NCBI GenBank assembly: GCA_001695595.3
Contig: MBPM02000242.1
Span: 1-50,067, forward strand
Source: Plasmopara viticola
Lineage: Eukaryota; Oomycota; Peronosporomycetes; Peronosporales; Peronosporaceae
Reading direction: 5' to 3'
Length of the DNA stretch: 50,067 nucleotides
Shown here: one piece after another, positions 32,220 to 44,157 of the stretch
Layout of the letters: every line of letters starts with the position of its first letter
How positions within the stretch are numbered: the first letter of the stretch is position 1
Position numbers and translations under genes: made by a program
Notes under the pieces: generated by a model
Databases searched by the model: none
Told to the model about the DNA's origin: nothing
What the model saw: the letters and a program-made list of their open reading frames with translations, nothing else

Positions 32220-34159
32220 GCAGACATTTCCTCCAGCGAGTTGATCTCTTTGCTGTTGGAATATTCGCTGCTTTTTCAAGCGATTGGTTCCGCTGGTGTC
32301 GTTTGCTGCCAGGCTCAAAATCTAAATCCACAATAGGCTGAGTGCTCGCGTGCTGCTTCTTTTCAGGCTCCATGTCCTGATCTTGCATAGCGTTTTCATT
32401 TTCTGAGCGGTCAAAATAAGATGTTTCGTTCTCGTCAAATACAGCTTCTGATGACTCGGTACTTGGTATCTTGTCGTCAAAAGTATCTTCCATGAAATTT
32501 GCGTCCCGACTCAATAGAACGCGACCGCTACCGATTTCTTCAAACCTGTACGCCTTTTCATGTTCTGAATAGCCAAGAAAACGGCACCGAGTCGAACGAG
32601 CATCAAACTTGGATCGTTTCTCTTTGGGAACTGAGACGTAAGCATGGCAGCCGAATACCTTCGTCCCGACTCAATAGAACGCGACCGCTACCGATTTCTT
32701 CAAACCTGTACGCCTTTTCATGTTCTGAATAGCCAAGAAAACGGCACCGAGTCGAACGAGCATCAAACTTGGATCGTTTCTCTTTGGGAACTGAGACGTA
32801 AGCATGGCAGCCGAATACCTTCAAATTTGCCAACAAAGGCTTCTTGCCAGTCCACAGTTGAAACGGCGACGCATCATGTTCAACAGCTCGGGTCGGACAT
32901 CGGTTGCGAAGAAATGCAGCAGTTAAAACAGCTTCACCCCGATAAGTTTTTGGCAGACCAGCGTGCTCCAGCATACACCATCCACATTCAACAAGTGTAC
33001 GATTCATGCGTTCTGCGACTCCATTCAGTTGTGGCGTGTATGGTGGCGTAAACTTCTGTATGATGCCACGCTCTGCACAAAACTTAGCCATTGTTCCAGA
33101 AGTGTACTCGCCACCATTATCACAACAGAGTGATTTAACGCGCATGTTCGTCTGGTTTTCGGCCATCGCAACGAAAGTAGCAAACTTGTCGGCAACCTCG
33201 GACTTGTTTCGTACACAGCACAGTAATGCGACTTCTCATCGATAGAAGTAGCAAAATAGCGCTTGCCACTGAATGTCGCCGTTTGCATGGGTCCACACAC
33301 ATCGCTGTGAATGACTTCAAGAAGTTTCTTTGCCCGATTGGGTGAAGACTTCATGAAGCTTACCCGCGTCTGTTTGCCGAGAGCGCATCCTTTGCACAGC
33401 TCCCACTTGTTAACAGACTCCAGGTCAATACCTGCTCCACAGCCTTTTGCCAATGTGACCTAGTCGAAGGTGCCAGAGGTACGACGTGGTGTCCCCATGG
33501 CATCCCAACGAGCTAGTCAAATTGGCCTCGTCTTCAATAATTGGCTTCATGCAGAGCTTGAACAGCCCCTTTCCCTCACGAGCGCCCAACTTCCAGCGAA
33601 GACCTTTTGCTTCAGCAAAGCAGCCGTCGTGCTCAAACGTGACTGGACCAACATCCTTTGTAAAGCGTCCAACGGAGAACAAATTGCGTGAAAGCTTTGG
33701 AATGTGCCAAACCGAAGTGAGAACACCCTTCTTCATTCCGCGAGGCGTAAACATCGACATAACGATGTCACCCGTCCCCACAGCTTGAACCACGCCATCA
33801 TCCGCGAGATGCACATCCACTGGGTCAATTCTCTTGTAGTATTTCATGTACTCTTTCGAACATGTCATGTGTTGAGTGGCCCCCGAGTCAACTAGCCACA
33901 CACAGCTCGACTTGGTGGATAGGCAGCTTCACCAACCGAGAAAAGATAGTCGCCAGAGTCGTCATCGTTACTTTGCGCGACACTAGCACGCTGCGGTCGC
34001 TGTCGTTCCGCATTGTCACGAATTCGAGCCGGGCACTTGGCAATCCAATGCCCATGCTCTCCACAGTAGTGGCAAATACTGCTTGCCTTCACTGACGCTT
34101 GTCGTCCCTTGCGTCGTCCATTGTCCTGTTGACAAGAATGCGCCTCGACAAGATACTGG
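32220..34159 (-). pseudogene. E1 Gag-Pol fragment, duplication copy 1
   Basis: Minus-strand clade 1 polyprotein from the nucleocapsid region to just before reverse transcriptase. CCHC knuckle at about 34029-34077, protease DSG about 33890, integrase D about 33300, D about 33118, E about 33010. It is truncated by E2 on its 5' side and by D1 on its 3' side. Decay is older than in the other copies: a deletion of about 26 bp near 33450 in the integrase zinc region, about 7 bp near 33212 in the core, and a 160-bp tandem duplication. Copy 1 also lacks one G near 33917 that copy 2 has. Confidence 0.85.
32502..32821 (-). repeat. 160-bp tandem duplication inside E1
   Basis: 32502-32661 and 32662-32821 read the same. 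The unit covers the C-terminal part of integrase (Lys-Glu-Lys-Arg and Arg-Phe-Leu-Gly-Tyr motifs). 160 is not a multiple of three, so it shifts the frame. The same duplication is at 40686-41005 in the second E1 copy. Confidence 0.92.
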
Positions 34160-34460
34160 TGTTGTCGAAGATGCCGTGAAAGTAACGCCTCGACCAGCGA
34201 CTTCATACCGGTAAGTACCGGTATCTGCAATCAGTTGATGACTGACTTAGGGAGCGGGTTCAAGATGGGCAAAAGATCGGTTTCGTGATGGGAGGATGAT
34301 TGCGTCCGGATGGGATGATGATTGCGCCCGGATGGTGAGTCATTCTGATTGGCTTAGATGAATCATTGGCTTAGAGGTACCATGTAGTTGCGAACTAAGG
34401 ACCATTAAATATATTTACTTTGCATTTTGCCAACTAGTGCTCACTTCGACCTTTTCAACA
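34160..34460 (+). repeat. 5' LTR of E2, duplication copy 1
   Basis: 301 bp, TGTTG...CAACA, related to the A and C LTRs. It abuts E1 gag head to head; the left flank ACTGG (34155-34159) is the expected half TSD. The purine tract and 3' LTR are not in the window. Confidence 0.88.
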
Positions 34461-34472
34461 GGTTATGAGCCC
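34461..34472 (+). promoter_or_regulatory. Primer-binding site of E2, copy 1
   Basis: GGTTATGAGCCC abutting the LTR; gag ATG at 34465. Confidence 0.8.
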
Positions 34473-35705
34473 GAACCCGCCGACTCTGCCTCCCCCTTCT
34501 CTGACTCTGCCTTCGCCACCATGGACGCGTCTATGCCAAGTCGAATCAACAAGTTCGACGGCACCAACTTTCACACCTGGAAGTTCAAGATGCAGATGGT
34601 GCTGGAGGAGAGGGACCTGTGGGAAGTCGCAAGTGGTGAGATCAAGCTGGAGCACTGCACGAATGCGATGGATCAGTCGACTTACAAGAGGAAGTCTCGG
34701 AAAGCGCTTGCGATAATCTGTCTTGCGATGGAAGACTCGCAACTGCCACTGGTCCGGTCGTCAAGTGGTGCGCATGATGCATGGTCAAGGCTCGAGGGAC
34801 ATTTCGAGAAGAAGAGTTTGGCCAATAAGCTCTTTCTTCGTCGTCGTTTCTTCACGGCCAAGATGGAAGAAGGTGAGGATGTGCTCGCGCATATCAACAA
34901 GATGAAGACTCTAGCGGAGCAACTCGACGCGGTTGGTGCTCCAGTAAGCGAGAACGACTTGGTGATCACGCTTCTTGCAAGTCTCAGTGAGTCGTTCGCA
35001 TTTCTCATTACAGCATTGGAGTCGAGAGCCGACTCGCTGTCTTGGGAGCTTGTGACGTCTCGGCTGCTTCACGAGGATATGAAGCGCAAGGAACACGATG
35101 GCGGCGTCGATGGAGCCGTGCACGGTCAGGTGCAAGCATTCGTGTCAGCGGACAATGGACGGCGCAAGGGACGACAAGTCTCAATGAAGCCCACGAGTAC
35201 CTGCCACTACTGTGGCGAGCAAGGGCACTGGATCGCAAAATGTCCGGCTCGAAGTCGAGAGAATGGAGAGCGTCAAAGGACGCAACGCGCTAATGTCGCG
35301 CAGAGTGAGGATTACTCTGGCGAATTTTTGTTTTCGGTTGGTGGGAGTACCACCAAGTCAAGTTCTGTGTGGCTGGTCGACTCGGGTGCAACGCAGCACA
35401 TGACGTACTCGCGAGAGTACATGAAGAATTACAAGACAATCTCACCGATGGACGTGCATCTTGCAGATGATAGAGTGGTTCAGGCAGTGGGCACGGGTGA
35501 CATTGTTATGTCTATGGCTACTCCGCGCGGACTCAAGAAGGGTGTGCTTACTACAGTATGGCACATCCCAAAGCTTTCGCGCAATCTTTTTTCCGTTGGA
35601 CGCTTTACGAAGGATGTTGGCCCGGTCACGTTTGAGCGCGATGGATGTTTTGCCGAAGCTAAAGGTGTCCGTTGGAAGCTTGGTGCTCGCGAAGGCAAGG
35701 GTTTG
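34465..35705 (+). pseudogene. E2 Gag-protease fragment, copy 1, frameshifted
   Basis: Same protein as the second copy at 42650, but one C is missing in the run 34476-34478, so the ATG in the primer-binding site is out of phase. The Gag frame is otherwise open to the D2 LTR, from the Kozak-type ATG at about 34521. It carries Gag, the CCHC knuckle, protease DSG and the conserved Arg-Asn-Leu-Phe-Ser-Val-Gly motif, and stops at the D2 junction. Confidence 0.85.
35701..35705. repeat. GTTTG flank (also 43887-43891 and 48499-48503)
   Basis: GTTTG is the true TSD pair of D3 (43887-43891 and 48499-48503). Here the same flank sits left of D2, but the D2 right flank is GCAGA (40404-40408), as for D1 (32220-32224). 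Confidence 0.88.
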
Positions 35706-35964
35706 TGTTGAATGAGCTGAAGGAGACGAAGGGAAGAAGCGAAGAGTCTGCGCGGAGGAGGACCGGAGCGAAGACACTTAAGCAGGAGAAGGAATATTTG
35801 GAAGTGATTGATTTATTGGGGCTTACGCTTCTACTTCTCGTAACCACTCATTCTACATAACGTAATTACCTTAAACCGTAAAAAGTAAAAACTATGTTGA
35901 ACCGCGGTTCGGATTGAACCGGGTTTGGGTTGTGTACATTACCTGAAACCCATAACCCTCAATA
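35706..35964 (-). repeat. 3' LTR of D2 (D3 type)
   Basis: 259 bp; minus strand TATTGAGGGTTATGGG...CATTCAACA. Unrelated to the B-type U3. Contains the palindrome AACCGCGGTT. The same as 43892-44150 by eye. Confidence 0.9.
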
Positions 35965-35971
35965 CGCCCCC

Positions 35972-38900
35972 TCAATGTGAACACGCATGTATGCCAAGCT
36001 CTTGCATCAAGTCTTTGTGGCGCGGTCCTGGTAGCCCCTTCGTCATGATGTCCGCCAGCATGATCGCAATCTCGCAGTACTCCAACTTCACTTCACCGCG
36101 CTTGACCTCATCACGAATGTGGTGATACTTGATGTCGATGTGCTTGGCCCGACCATGATGTACCGGATTCTTCGTCATCTTGATACACGACTGGTTGTCT
36201 TCCATGATTTTAGCTCGGGCTCCGACTTGTCCATCGCTGCAGTTAGAATCTCGCAGAGTAGACGATGCACCCATTTGCCTTCTTGAATCGCAAGACTTAG
36301 CGTGATGTACTCCGCTTCGCTCGTAGACAACGAAACACTTGACTGCTTCTTGCTTCCCCAGCTTACAGGAGCACCCATCAGCATAAACACATAGCCCGAA
36401 GTCGACTTGCGGTCAGCATGATCACCAGCCCAGTCCGCGTCGGAATATCCAAGAAAGTCCACCTTGTTGCCAGACTTGAAGCAAAGACCGTGTGACTTGG
36501 TTCCTTGCAGATAGCGTAGAATACGCTTGACTGCAATCCAGTGCTCGGCTTGTGGGTTCTCCATGAAGCGCGAAACGTAGCCAACAGCAAAAGCGATGTC
36601 TGGACGTGTCGCTGTTGCCAAGTACATGAGAGCACCCACTGCTTCACGAAATGGAGCGTTGACCTTGGATGTTACGTTGCTCGAAACAAGTCGTAAACTT
36701 ATGTCCGTCGGACTAATCACAGCCTTGCAGTCGTCCATTCCAAAACGCTTGAGAATGTCCTCCACGTAACGTCGCTGGCACATTGTCACGCTGCCATCAG
36801 CGTTGTCCACTAGCTCGATGCCCAAACAAACGCACACTTGCCGCTGTCCGTCATCTCGAAGCGCATCTTCAAGTCACTCTTGTTCGCGCGATCAGCTCAT
36901 TCGAGCTGCCGGTAACGAGCACATCATCGACGTATACCAGCAAAAGTACACACTTGCCGTCCGTTACCTTGATGTACAGACAGGGGTCGAAATGGGACAC
37001 TTGAAATCCGATCGAGCATACAAACTCGTCAAACGTCTCGTTCCATACGCGCGAAGCTTGCTTCAGGCCGTAAATCGCCTTGACCAATTCCAAACAGTTG
37101 TGGTATCCGTCAAGCTCCATACCTTCGGGTACCATACAATACACGACTTCTTTCATAACGCCGTAAAGGAACGCCGTCACCACATCCAGTTGATCCAAAG
37201 GCCACCCAAAGTACTTGGTCAAGCTGATCACCATTCGCAATGTCACATACTTGACAACGGGCGAGAACGTTTCCGTATAATCGATGCCAAATTTTTGCTT
37301 GAATCCTTTAGCCACGAGACGCGCCTTGTACTTTTCAATGGATCCGTCGGCCTTGCGCTTAATCTTGAACACCCACTTGGTTCCAATGGCTTGCTGTCCG
37401 GTGGGCAGTTTAGCGGCTCGAAACACGCCACGAAGGTGCAACGAGTCCAGTTCTGCATGGATAGCCTTGCGCCAGTGAACTTGGTCAGGCCCGCTAATAG
37501 CATCTTGAAATGTCGTTGGCTCTGACAGATCGCCGGCTTCGACCGCGTTTGCACTTGCTCGCCAAAAGACAGGAGGGTAGCGTCATCATCCGGTGTGGCT
37601 TTCTCTTCTTCATCCACGGGAAAACGTGATGTCCGCTCGACTGATCTGCGCTTGGCTCGACGTTCGTTTGACCCTTCAGGAGCGCTTCCCTCTTCAAGTC
37701 CAGCTCCGTGATGCTCATGGTTGGTGCTTGTCGAGTTGCGATCAGTATTCGTCACACTTGTACGCTCCTTGCGCTTTCCCGCCTGCTTGAAGATCATCGG
37801 ATGAGCTGCATCCAGATCATTGATGCTTAGCGAGTCGAGGTCGAAATCATCGTCGTCATCTTCATGATCACCACTACTCATATCCAAGATGCCGAAACTT
37901 GATTCGTCGAAGGTGACATCGCGAGTAATCACCACTTGTCCGGCCTCAATATCAAAAACCCTATAAGCCTTGGACACCTCTTCGTAACCCACGAAAATCC
38001 CTGCACGAGCCTTGGGGTCCCACTTGAGCCGCTTTTCTTTCGGAGTGAGAACGTAAGTCCGGCACCCGAAAACACGCATATGTTTGACGCTTGGCTTGAA
38101 CTTGTGCACGATCTCAAAAGGAGTCTTGTTGCTAACCTTGGGCGACGGAAGGCGATTCTTGATGTAGATAGCCACCATAGCAGCTTCACCCCAAAAACAC
38201 TTGTCCAACTTGGCATGGTGCAGTATGCTGCGGCCGATTGTGACGATGGTTCTGATGGCGCGCTCCGCTGTGCCGTTAGTCTGGTGTGCGTATGGCACCG
38301 TAGTTTGCTGCTCGATACCTTCATCTTCGTAGAAAGCTTGAAGCGAGCTTGTTGCAAATTCGCGGGCTCCGTCGTGTCGTACAAACTTGACCTTCTTGCT
38401 GAACTGTGTCTGCACCATCAAGATGTACTTCTTGACGCATTCCTCGCTTTCGGACTTGGCGCGCAGGCAGAAACCCTTCATACACCCGCTGGCTTCATCC
38501 ACGATTAGCAAGAGATACTTGCTCCCGCCGAGAGAGTTTGTCTCCATGGGCCCACAGATGTCAAAGTGGAGCAGCTCAAATGTGTCGTAGCTGCGCTTGT
38601 CCTGGTTGCTTGGGAATGGTTTTTGAACCATCTTTCCTTGCTGACACCCTCGGCATGCACTTGATCCACTTGACTTAATAGGCACGCATGCATCCTTGAT
38701 CATGTTGGTAGTCACCATTTTGCGAAGCACGTCGACTGGAGCATGACCCATACGCGCGTGTAAGTCGACACCACTGTTTCCACGTGTAGTCGCATTTGCC
38801 GAGCGCTGAGCCGTACGAAGCCAATACAGTCCATCCACAAGATCTGCTGTGGCCACCACTTGATGCGAAGATTTCCGTGCAATGTGCATGTGTGCGCCAT

Positions 38901-40049
38901 CAAACACCACTTTAAACTTGCCACTTTTGTTGATCTGAGGTACTGATAGCAGGTTCTTGTTCATCATCGGCACGTATAATGCATCCTTGATTTCGATGTC
39001 GCGTTCTTCACCATCGGACAGAACCACTCGTTCAATGATGGTGCCAACGCCCTTGATCTCGGCCTTGTTACCGTCAGCCACCGATAGCTCGCCTTTATCT
39101 TGCTCATTCAGCATGACGAACTTGGCCTTGTTGTTGCAGATGTGATGAGTAGCACCACTGTCAATCGCCCACATCCCTGGCATATTCTTGCCACTTGAAA
39201 GTCCACATTCCAGCGATACAGCAAACGCAACACGGTCGTACTCGTAATCATCATTGGGTCGATAGTAGATATTGTTGGCTCCGCGTCCACGAGCTTGGCC
39301 GCCGCGTCGAGCACCTCGATTGTCGTCTTTTTGCTTGGTCCAGCACCTCTCACGGAGTGCCCCAATTTTCCACAGTATGTGCATTGGCGAGACTCACGCT
39401 AAGCACTAAATGCCTTCACCGCATCTTCAGTCTTAACCACCGGAGTCTTTGCACTTTGACGCTTGATATGCTCATTCGTGAGCACTTTCACAACGTCTTG
39501 CGTCCGCAGTTCCGCGTTGCTAATCTCCAAGTTAAGAACAACGTTCTCAAAACTTTTAGGAAGACTCCGCAGCAAGCAGATCGCAACATCTTCATCCTCC
39601 ATCTTGGCACCAATACTGCTGAGCTTGGCGCTGATGTTGAGAACTTCGTTGCAGTGGTGCATGACGTTGTCGCCTTCCGCCATCTCCATACTGAAGAGTT
39701 GACGCTTCAAGTAGATGTGCCCAGCCTTCTGTGATCCACCGTAAAGTGTCTTGATACGCTGCCACGCGACCCACGCTTCCTCGCAGTCATCAACCACGTG
39801 ATGGTAGTCGGCCTCCATATGCAAAAGCATCAGACCAAAAGCAACGTTGCTGGTCTTGACATACTCGTCCGCAGCACGTGCGTCGGCGAAGGTCGGAGTC
39901 ACCTCCCGGTTGACTACGTGCCATACCGACTTGGTCAGGAATACGCCACGCATGTAGCGGTTCCACGTGGCAAAGTTGTCGCCGTTGAATTTCTCGATGG
40001 CGATCTTGGCCGAGACGTTGTGCGCAGAAGACATGGTCGTTGGGCTCAT
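35972..40049 (-). pseudogene. D2 Gag-Pol, chimeric and broken
   Basis: Gag is open from 40049 to a TAG nonsense codon at 39399-39401, just before the CCHC knuckle (D1 has GAG there). Protease through integrase is open at 37243-39384. Frame breaks shared with D1 lie near 39350, 37577 and 36880. Private breaks include one A lost near 36826 and one T near 36210. YVDD is at about 36940. From about 36388 to the stop at 35972 the sequence is D3-like. Non-functional. Confidence 0.85.
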
Positions 40050-40053
40050 AACC
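40042..40053 (-). promoter_or_regulatory. Primer-binding site of D2
   Basis: Minus-strand GGTTATGAGCCC next to the LTR at 40054. Confidence 0.8.
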
Positions 40054-40403
40054 TGTTGAATGAGCTGAAGAGGACGAAGGAGAAAAACCGAAGAGTCTGC
40101 GCGGAGGAAAACCGGAGCGAAGACACTTGAGTAGAAGAAGGAATATTTGGAAGTGAGTTTATTAATTTGGTCCTTAGTTCACAACTCCTTGCTACATCTA
40201 AGCCATTCAATTATCTAAGCCAATCAAAAGAGCTTACCATCTGGGCGCAATCATCTTCTCATCCGGGCGCAATCATCCTGAGTGCGCCTGTCCGTGTGTC
40301 CATCCATGGCGTCATCGTTGTATGTTTGAACCGTTGGACAGCCGCTCGTATTGGACAGTCTTGGAACCGGAATAAAACGGAGGAAAACCGGTTACCTTCA
40401 ATA
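40054..40403 (-). repeat. 5' LTR of D2 (D1 type, mosaic)
   Basis: 350 bp; as 31869-32219 except for one G lost in a GGG run. The right flank GCAGA is the same as that of D1. Confidence 0.9.
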
Positions 40404-42344
40404 GCAGACATTTCCTCCAGCGAGTTGATCTCTTTGCTGTTGGAATATTCGCTGCTTTTTCAAGCGATTGGTTCCGCTGGTGTCGTTTGCTGCCAGGCTC
40501 AAAATCTAAATCCACAATAGGCTGAGTGCTCGCGTGCTGCTTCTTTTCAGGCTCCATGTCCTGATCTTGCATAGCGTTTTCATTTTCTGAGCGGTCAAAA
40601 TAAGATGTTTCGTTCTCGTCAAATACAGCTTCTGATGACTCGGTACTTGGTATCTTGTCGTCAAAAGTATCTTCCATGAAATTTGCGTCCCGACTCAATA
40701 GAACGCGACCGCTACCGATTTCTTCAAACCTGTACGCCTTTTCATGTTCTGAATAGCCAAGAAAACGGCACCGAGTCGAACGAGCATCAAACTTGGATCG
40801 TTTCTCTTTGGGAACTGAGACGTAAGCATGGCAGCCGAATACCTTCGTCCCGACTCAATAGAACGCGACCGCTACCGATTTCTTCAAACCTGTACGCCTT
40901 TTCATGTTCTGAATAGCCAAGAAAACGGCACCGAGTCGAACGAGCATCAAACTTGGATCGTTTCTCTTTGGGAACTGAGACGTAAGCATGGCAGCCGAAT
41001 ACCTTCAAATTTGCCAACAAAGGCTTCTTGCCAGTCCACAGTTGAAACGGCGACGCATCATGTTCAACAGCTCGGGTCGGACATCGGTTGCGAAGAAATG
41101 CAGCAGTTAAAACAGCTTCACCCCGATAAGTTTTTGGCAGACCAGCGTGCTCCAGCATACACCATCCACATTCAACAAGTGTACGATTCATGCGTTCTGC
41201 GACTCCATTCAGTTGTGGCGTGTATGGTGGCGTAAACTTCTGTATGATGCCACGCTCTGCACAAAACTTAGCCATTGTTCCAGAAGTGTACTCGCCACCA
41301 TTATCACAACAGAGTGATTTAACGCGCATGTTCGTCTGGTTTTCGGCCATCGCAACGAAAGTAGCAAACTTGTCGGCAACCTCGGACTTGTTTCGTACAC
41401 AGCACAGTAATGCGACTTCTCATCGATAGAAGTAGCAAAATAGCGCTTGCCACTGAATGTCGCCGTTTGCATGGGTCCACACACATCGCTGTGAATGACT
41501 TCAAGAAGTTTCTTTGCCCGATTGGGTGAAGACTTCATGAAGCTTACCCGCGTCTGTTTGCCGAGAGCGCATCCTTTGCACAGCTCCCACTTGTTAACAG
41601 ACTCCAGGTCAATACCTGCTCCACAGCCTTTTGCCAATGTGACCTAGTCGAAGGTGCCAGAGGTACGACGTGGTGTCCCCATGGCATCCCAACGAGCTAG
41701 TCAAATTGGCCTCGTCTTCAATAATTGGCTTCATGCAGAGCTTGAACAGCCCCTTTCCCTCACGAGCGCCCAACTTCCAGCGAAGACCTTTTGCTTCAGC
41801 AAAGCAGCCGTCGTGCTCAAACGTGACTGGACCAACATCCTTTGTAAAGCGTCCAACGGAGAACAAATTGCGTGAAAGCTTTGGAATGTGCCAAACCGAA
41901 GTGAGAACACCCTTCTTCATTCCGCGAGGCGTAAACATCGACATAACGATGTCACCCGTCCCCACAGCTTGAACCACGCCATCATCCGCGAGATGCACAT
42001 CCACTGGGTCAATTCTCTTGTAGTATTTCATGTACTCTTTCGAACATGTCATGTGTTGAGTGGCCCCCGAGTCAACTAGCCACACACAGCTCGACTTGGT
42101 GGGATAGGCAGCTTCACCAACCGAGAAAAGATAGTCGCCAGAGTCGTCATCGTTACTTTGCGCGACACTAGCACGCTGCGGTCGCTGTCGTTCCGCATTG
42201 TCACGAATTCGAGCCGGGCACTTGGCAATCCAATGCCCATGCTCTCCACAGTAGTGGCAAATACTGCTTGCCTTCACTGACGCTTGTCGTCCCTTGCGTC
42301 GTCCATTGTCCTGTTGACAAGAATGCGCCTCGACAAGATACTGG
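40404..42344 (-). pseudogene. E1 Gag-Pol fragment, duplication copy 2
   Basis: Near-identical repeat of 32220-34159, with the same ~26-bp and ~7-bp deletions and the same 160-bp tandem duplication (40686-41005), so these predate the segmental duplication. The nucleocapsid-to-protease frame is continuous here (to 41609), because the G missing in copy 1 is present. The CCHC knuckle is at about 42213-42261 and protease DSG at about 42075. Confidence 0.87.
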
Positions 42345-42645
42345 TGTTGTCGAAGATGCCGTGAAAGTAACGCCTCGACCAGCGACTTCATACCGGTAAG
42401 TACCGGTATCTGCAATCAGTTGATGACTGACTTAGGGAGCGGGTTCAAGATGGGCAAAAGATCGGTTTCGTGATGGGAGGATGATTGCGTCCGGATGGGA
42501 TGATGATTGCGCCCGGATGGTGAGTCATTCTGATTGGCTTAGATGAATCATTGGCTTAGAGGTACCATGTAGTTGCGAACTAAGGACCATTAAATATATT
42601 TACTTTGCATTTTGCCAACTAGTGCTCACTTCGACCTTTTCAACA
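42345..42645 (+). repeat. 5' LTR of E2, duplication copy 2
   Basis: 301 bp, the same as 34160-34460 by eye. Confidence 0.9.
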
Positions 42646-42657
42646 GGTTATGAGCCC
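42646..42657 (+). promoter_or_regulatory. Primer-binding site of E2, copy 2
   Basis: GGTTATGAGCCC abutting the LTR; gag ATG at 42650. Confidence 0.8.
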
Positions 42658-43897
42658 GAACCCCGCCGACTCTGCCTCCCCCTTCTCTGACTCTGCCTTC
42701 GCCACCATGGACGCGTCTATGCCAAGTCGAATCAACAAGTTCGACGGCACCAACTTTCACACCTGGAAGTTCAAGATGCAGATGGTGCTGGAGGAGAGGG
42801 ACCTGTGGGAAGTCGCAAGTGGTGAGATCAAGCTGGAGCACTGCACGAATGCGATGGATCAGTCGACTTACAAGAGGAAGTCTCGGAAAGCGCTTGCGAT
42901 AATCTGTCTTGCGATGGAAGACTCGCAACTGCCACTGGTCCGGTCGTCAAGTGGTGCGCATGATGCATGGTCAAGGCTCGAGGGACATTTCGAGAAGAAG
43001 AGTTTGGCCAATAAGCTCTTTCTTCGTCGTCGTTTCTTCACGGCCAAGATGGAAGAAGGTGAGGATGTGCTCGCGCATATCAACAAGATGAAGACTCTAG
43101 CGGAGCAACTCGACGCGGTTGGTGCTCCAGTAAGCGAGAACGACTTGGTGATCACGCTTCTTGCAAGTCTCAGTGAGTCGTTCGCATTTCTCATTACAGC
43201 ATTGGAGTCGAGAGCCGACTCGCTGTCTTGGGAGCTTGTGACGTCTCGGCTGCTTCACGAGGATATGAAGCGCAAGGAACACGATGGCGGCGTCGATGGA
43301 GCCGTGCACGGTCAGGTGCAAGCATTCGTGTCAGCGGACAATGGACGGCGCAAGGGACGACAAGTCTCAATGAAGCCCACGAGTACCTGCCACTACTGTG
43401 GCGAGCAAGGGCACTGGATCGCAAAATGTCCGGCTCGAAGTCGAGAGAATGGAGAGCGTCAAAGGACGCAACGCGCTAATGTCGCGCAGAGTGAGGATTA
43501 CTCTGGCGAATTTTTGTTTTCGGTTGGTGGGAGTACCACCAAGTCAAGTTCTGTGTGGCTGGTCGACTCGGGTGCAACGCAGCACATGACGTACTCGCGA
43601 GAGTACATGAAGAATTACAAGACAATCTCACCGATGGACGTGCATCTTGCAGATGATAGAGTGGTTCAGGCAGTGGGCACGGGTGACATTGTTATGTCTA
43701 TGGCTACTCCGCGCGGACTCAAGAAGGGTGTGCTTACTACAGTATGGCACATCCCAAAGCTTTCGCGCAATCTTTTTTCCGTTGGACGCTTTACGAAGGA
43801 TGTTGGCCCGGTCACGTTTGAGCGCGATGGATGTTTTGCCGAAGCTAAAGGTGTCCGTTGGAAGCTTGGTGCTCGCGAAGGCAAGGGTTTGTGTTGA
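42650..43897 (+). pseudogene. E2 Gag-protease, open but truncated by D3
   Basis: 415 residues read from the primer-binding-site ATG. Gag motif Lys-Phe-Asp-Gly-Thr-Asn-Phe near residue 30; CCHC knuckle C247, C250, H255, C260; protease D306-S-G-A-T-Q. The E2 sequence ends at 43891 and the stop at 43895-43897 comes from the D3 LTR. The remainder resumes at 48504. A truncated but translatable Gag-protease could still act as a particle protein; that is inference. Confidence 0.85.
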
Positions 43898-44150
43898 ATG
43901 AGCTGAAGGAGACGAAGGGAAGAAGCGAAGAGTCTGCGCGGAGGAGGACCGGAGCGAAGACACTTAAGCAGGAGAAGGAATATTTGGAAGTGATTGATTT
44001 ATTGGGGCTTACGCTTCTACTTCTCGTAACCACTCATTCTACATAACGTAATTACCTTAAACCGTAAAAAGTAAAAACTATGTTGAACCGCGGTTCGGAT
44101 TGAACCGGGTTTGGGTTGTGTACATTACCTGAAACCCATAACCCTCAATA
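43892..44150 (-). repeat. 3' LTR of D3
   Basis: 259 bp, TATTGAGGG...CAACA on the minus strand. The purine tract GAGGGGGCG (minus strand) follows at 44151-44159 and overlaps the pol stop. Confidence 0.9.
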
Positions 44151-44157
44151 CGCCCCC

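Larger units (their letters stand above)
35706..40403 (-). mobile_element. Chimeric copia element D2
   Basis: 4698 bp. Its left 3' LTR (35706-35964, 259 bp) and pol end match D3; its right 5' LTR (40054-40403, 350 bp) and the rest match D1. It has no TSD. It is the junction product of a D1 x D3 crossover, with the switch between about 36388 and 36450. Confidence 0.9.

Noticed and set aside
32502..32821. CRISPR-like or satellite array
   Set aside because: Just two 160-bp units with no spacers; it is a local duplication of integrase sequence.
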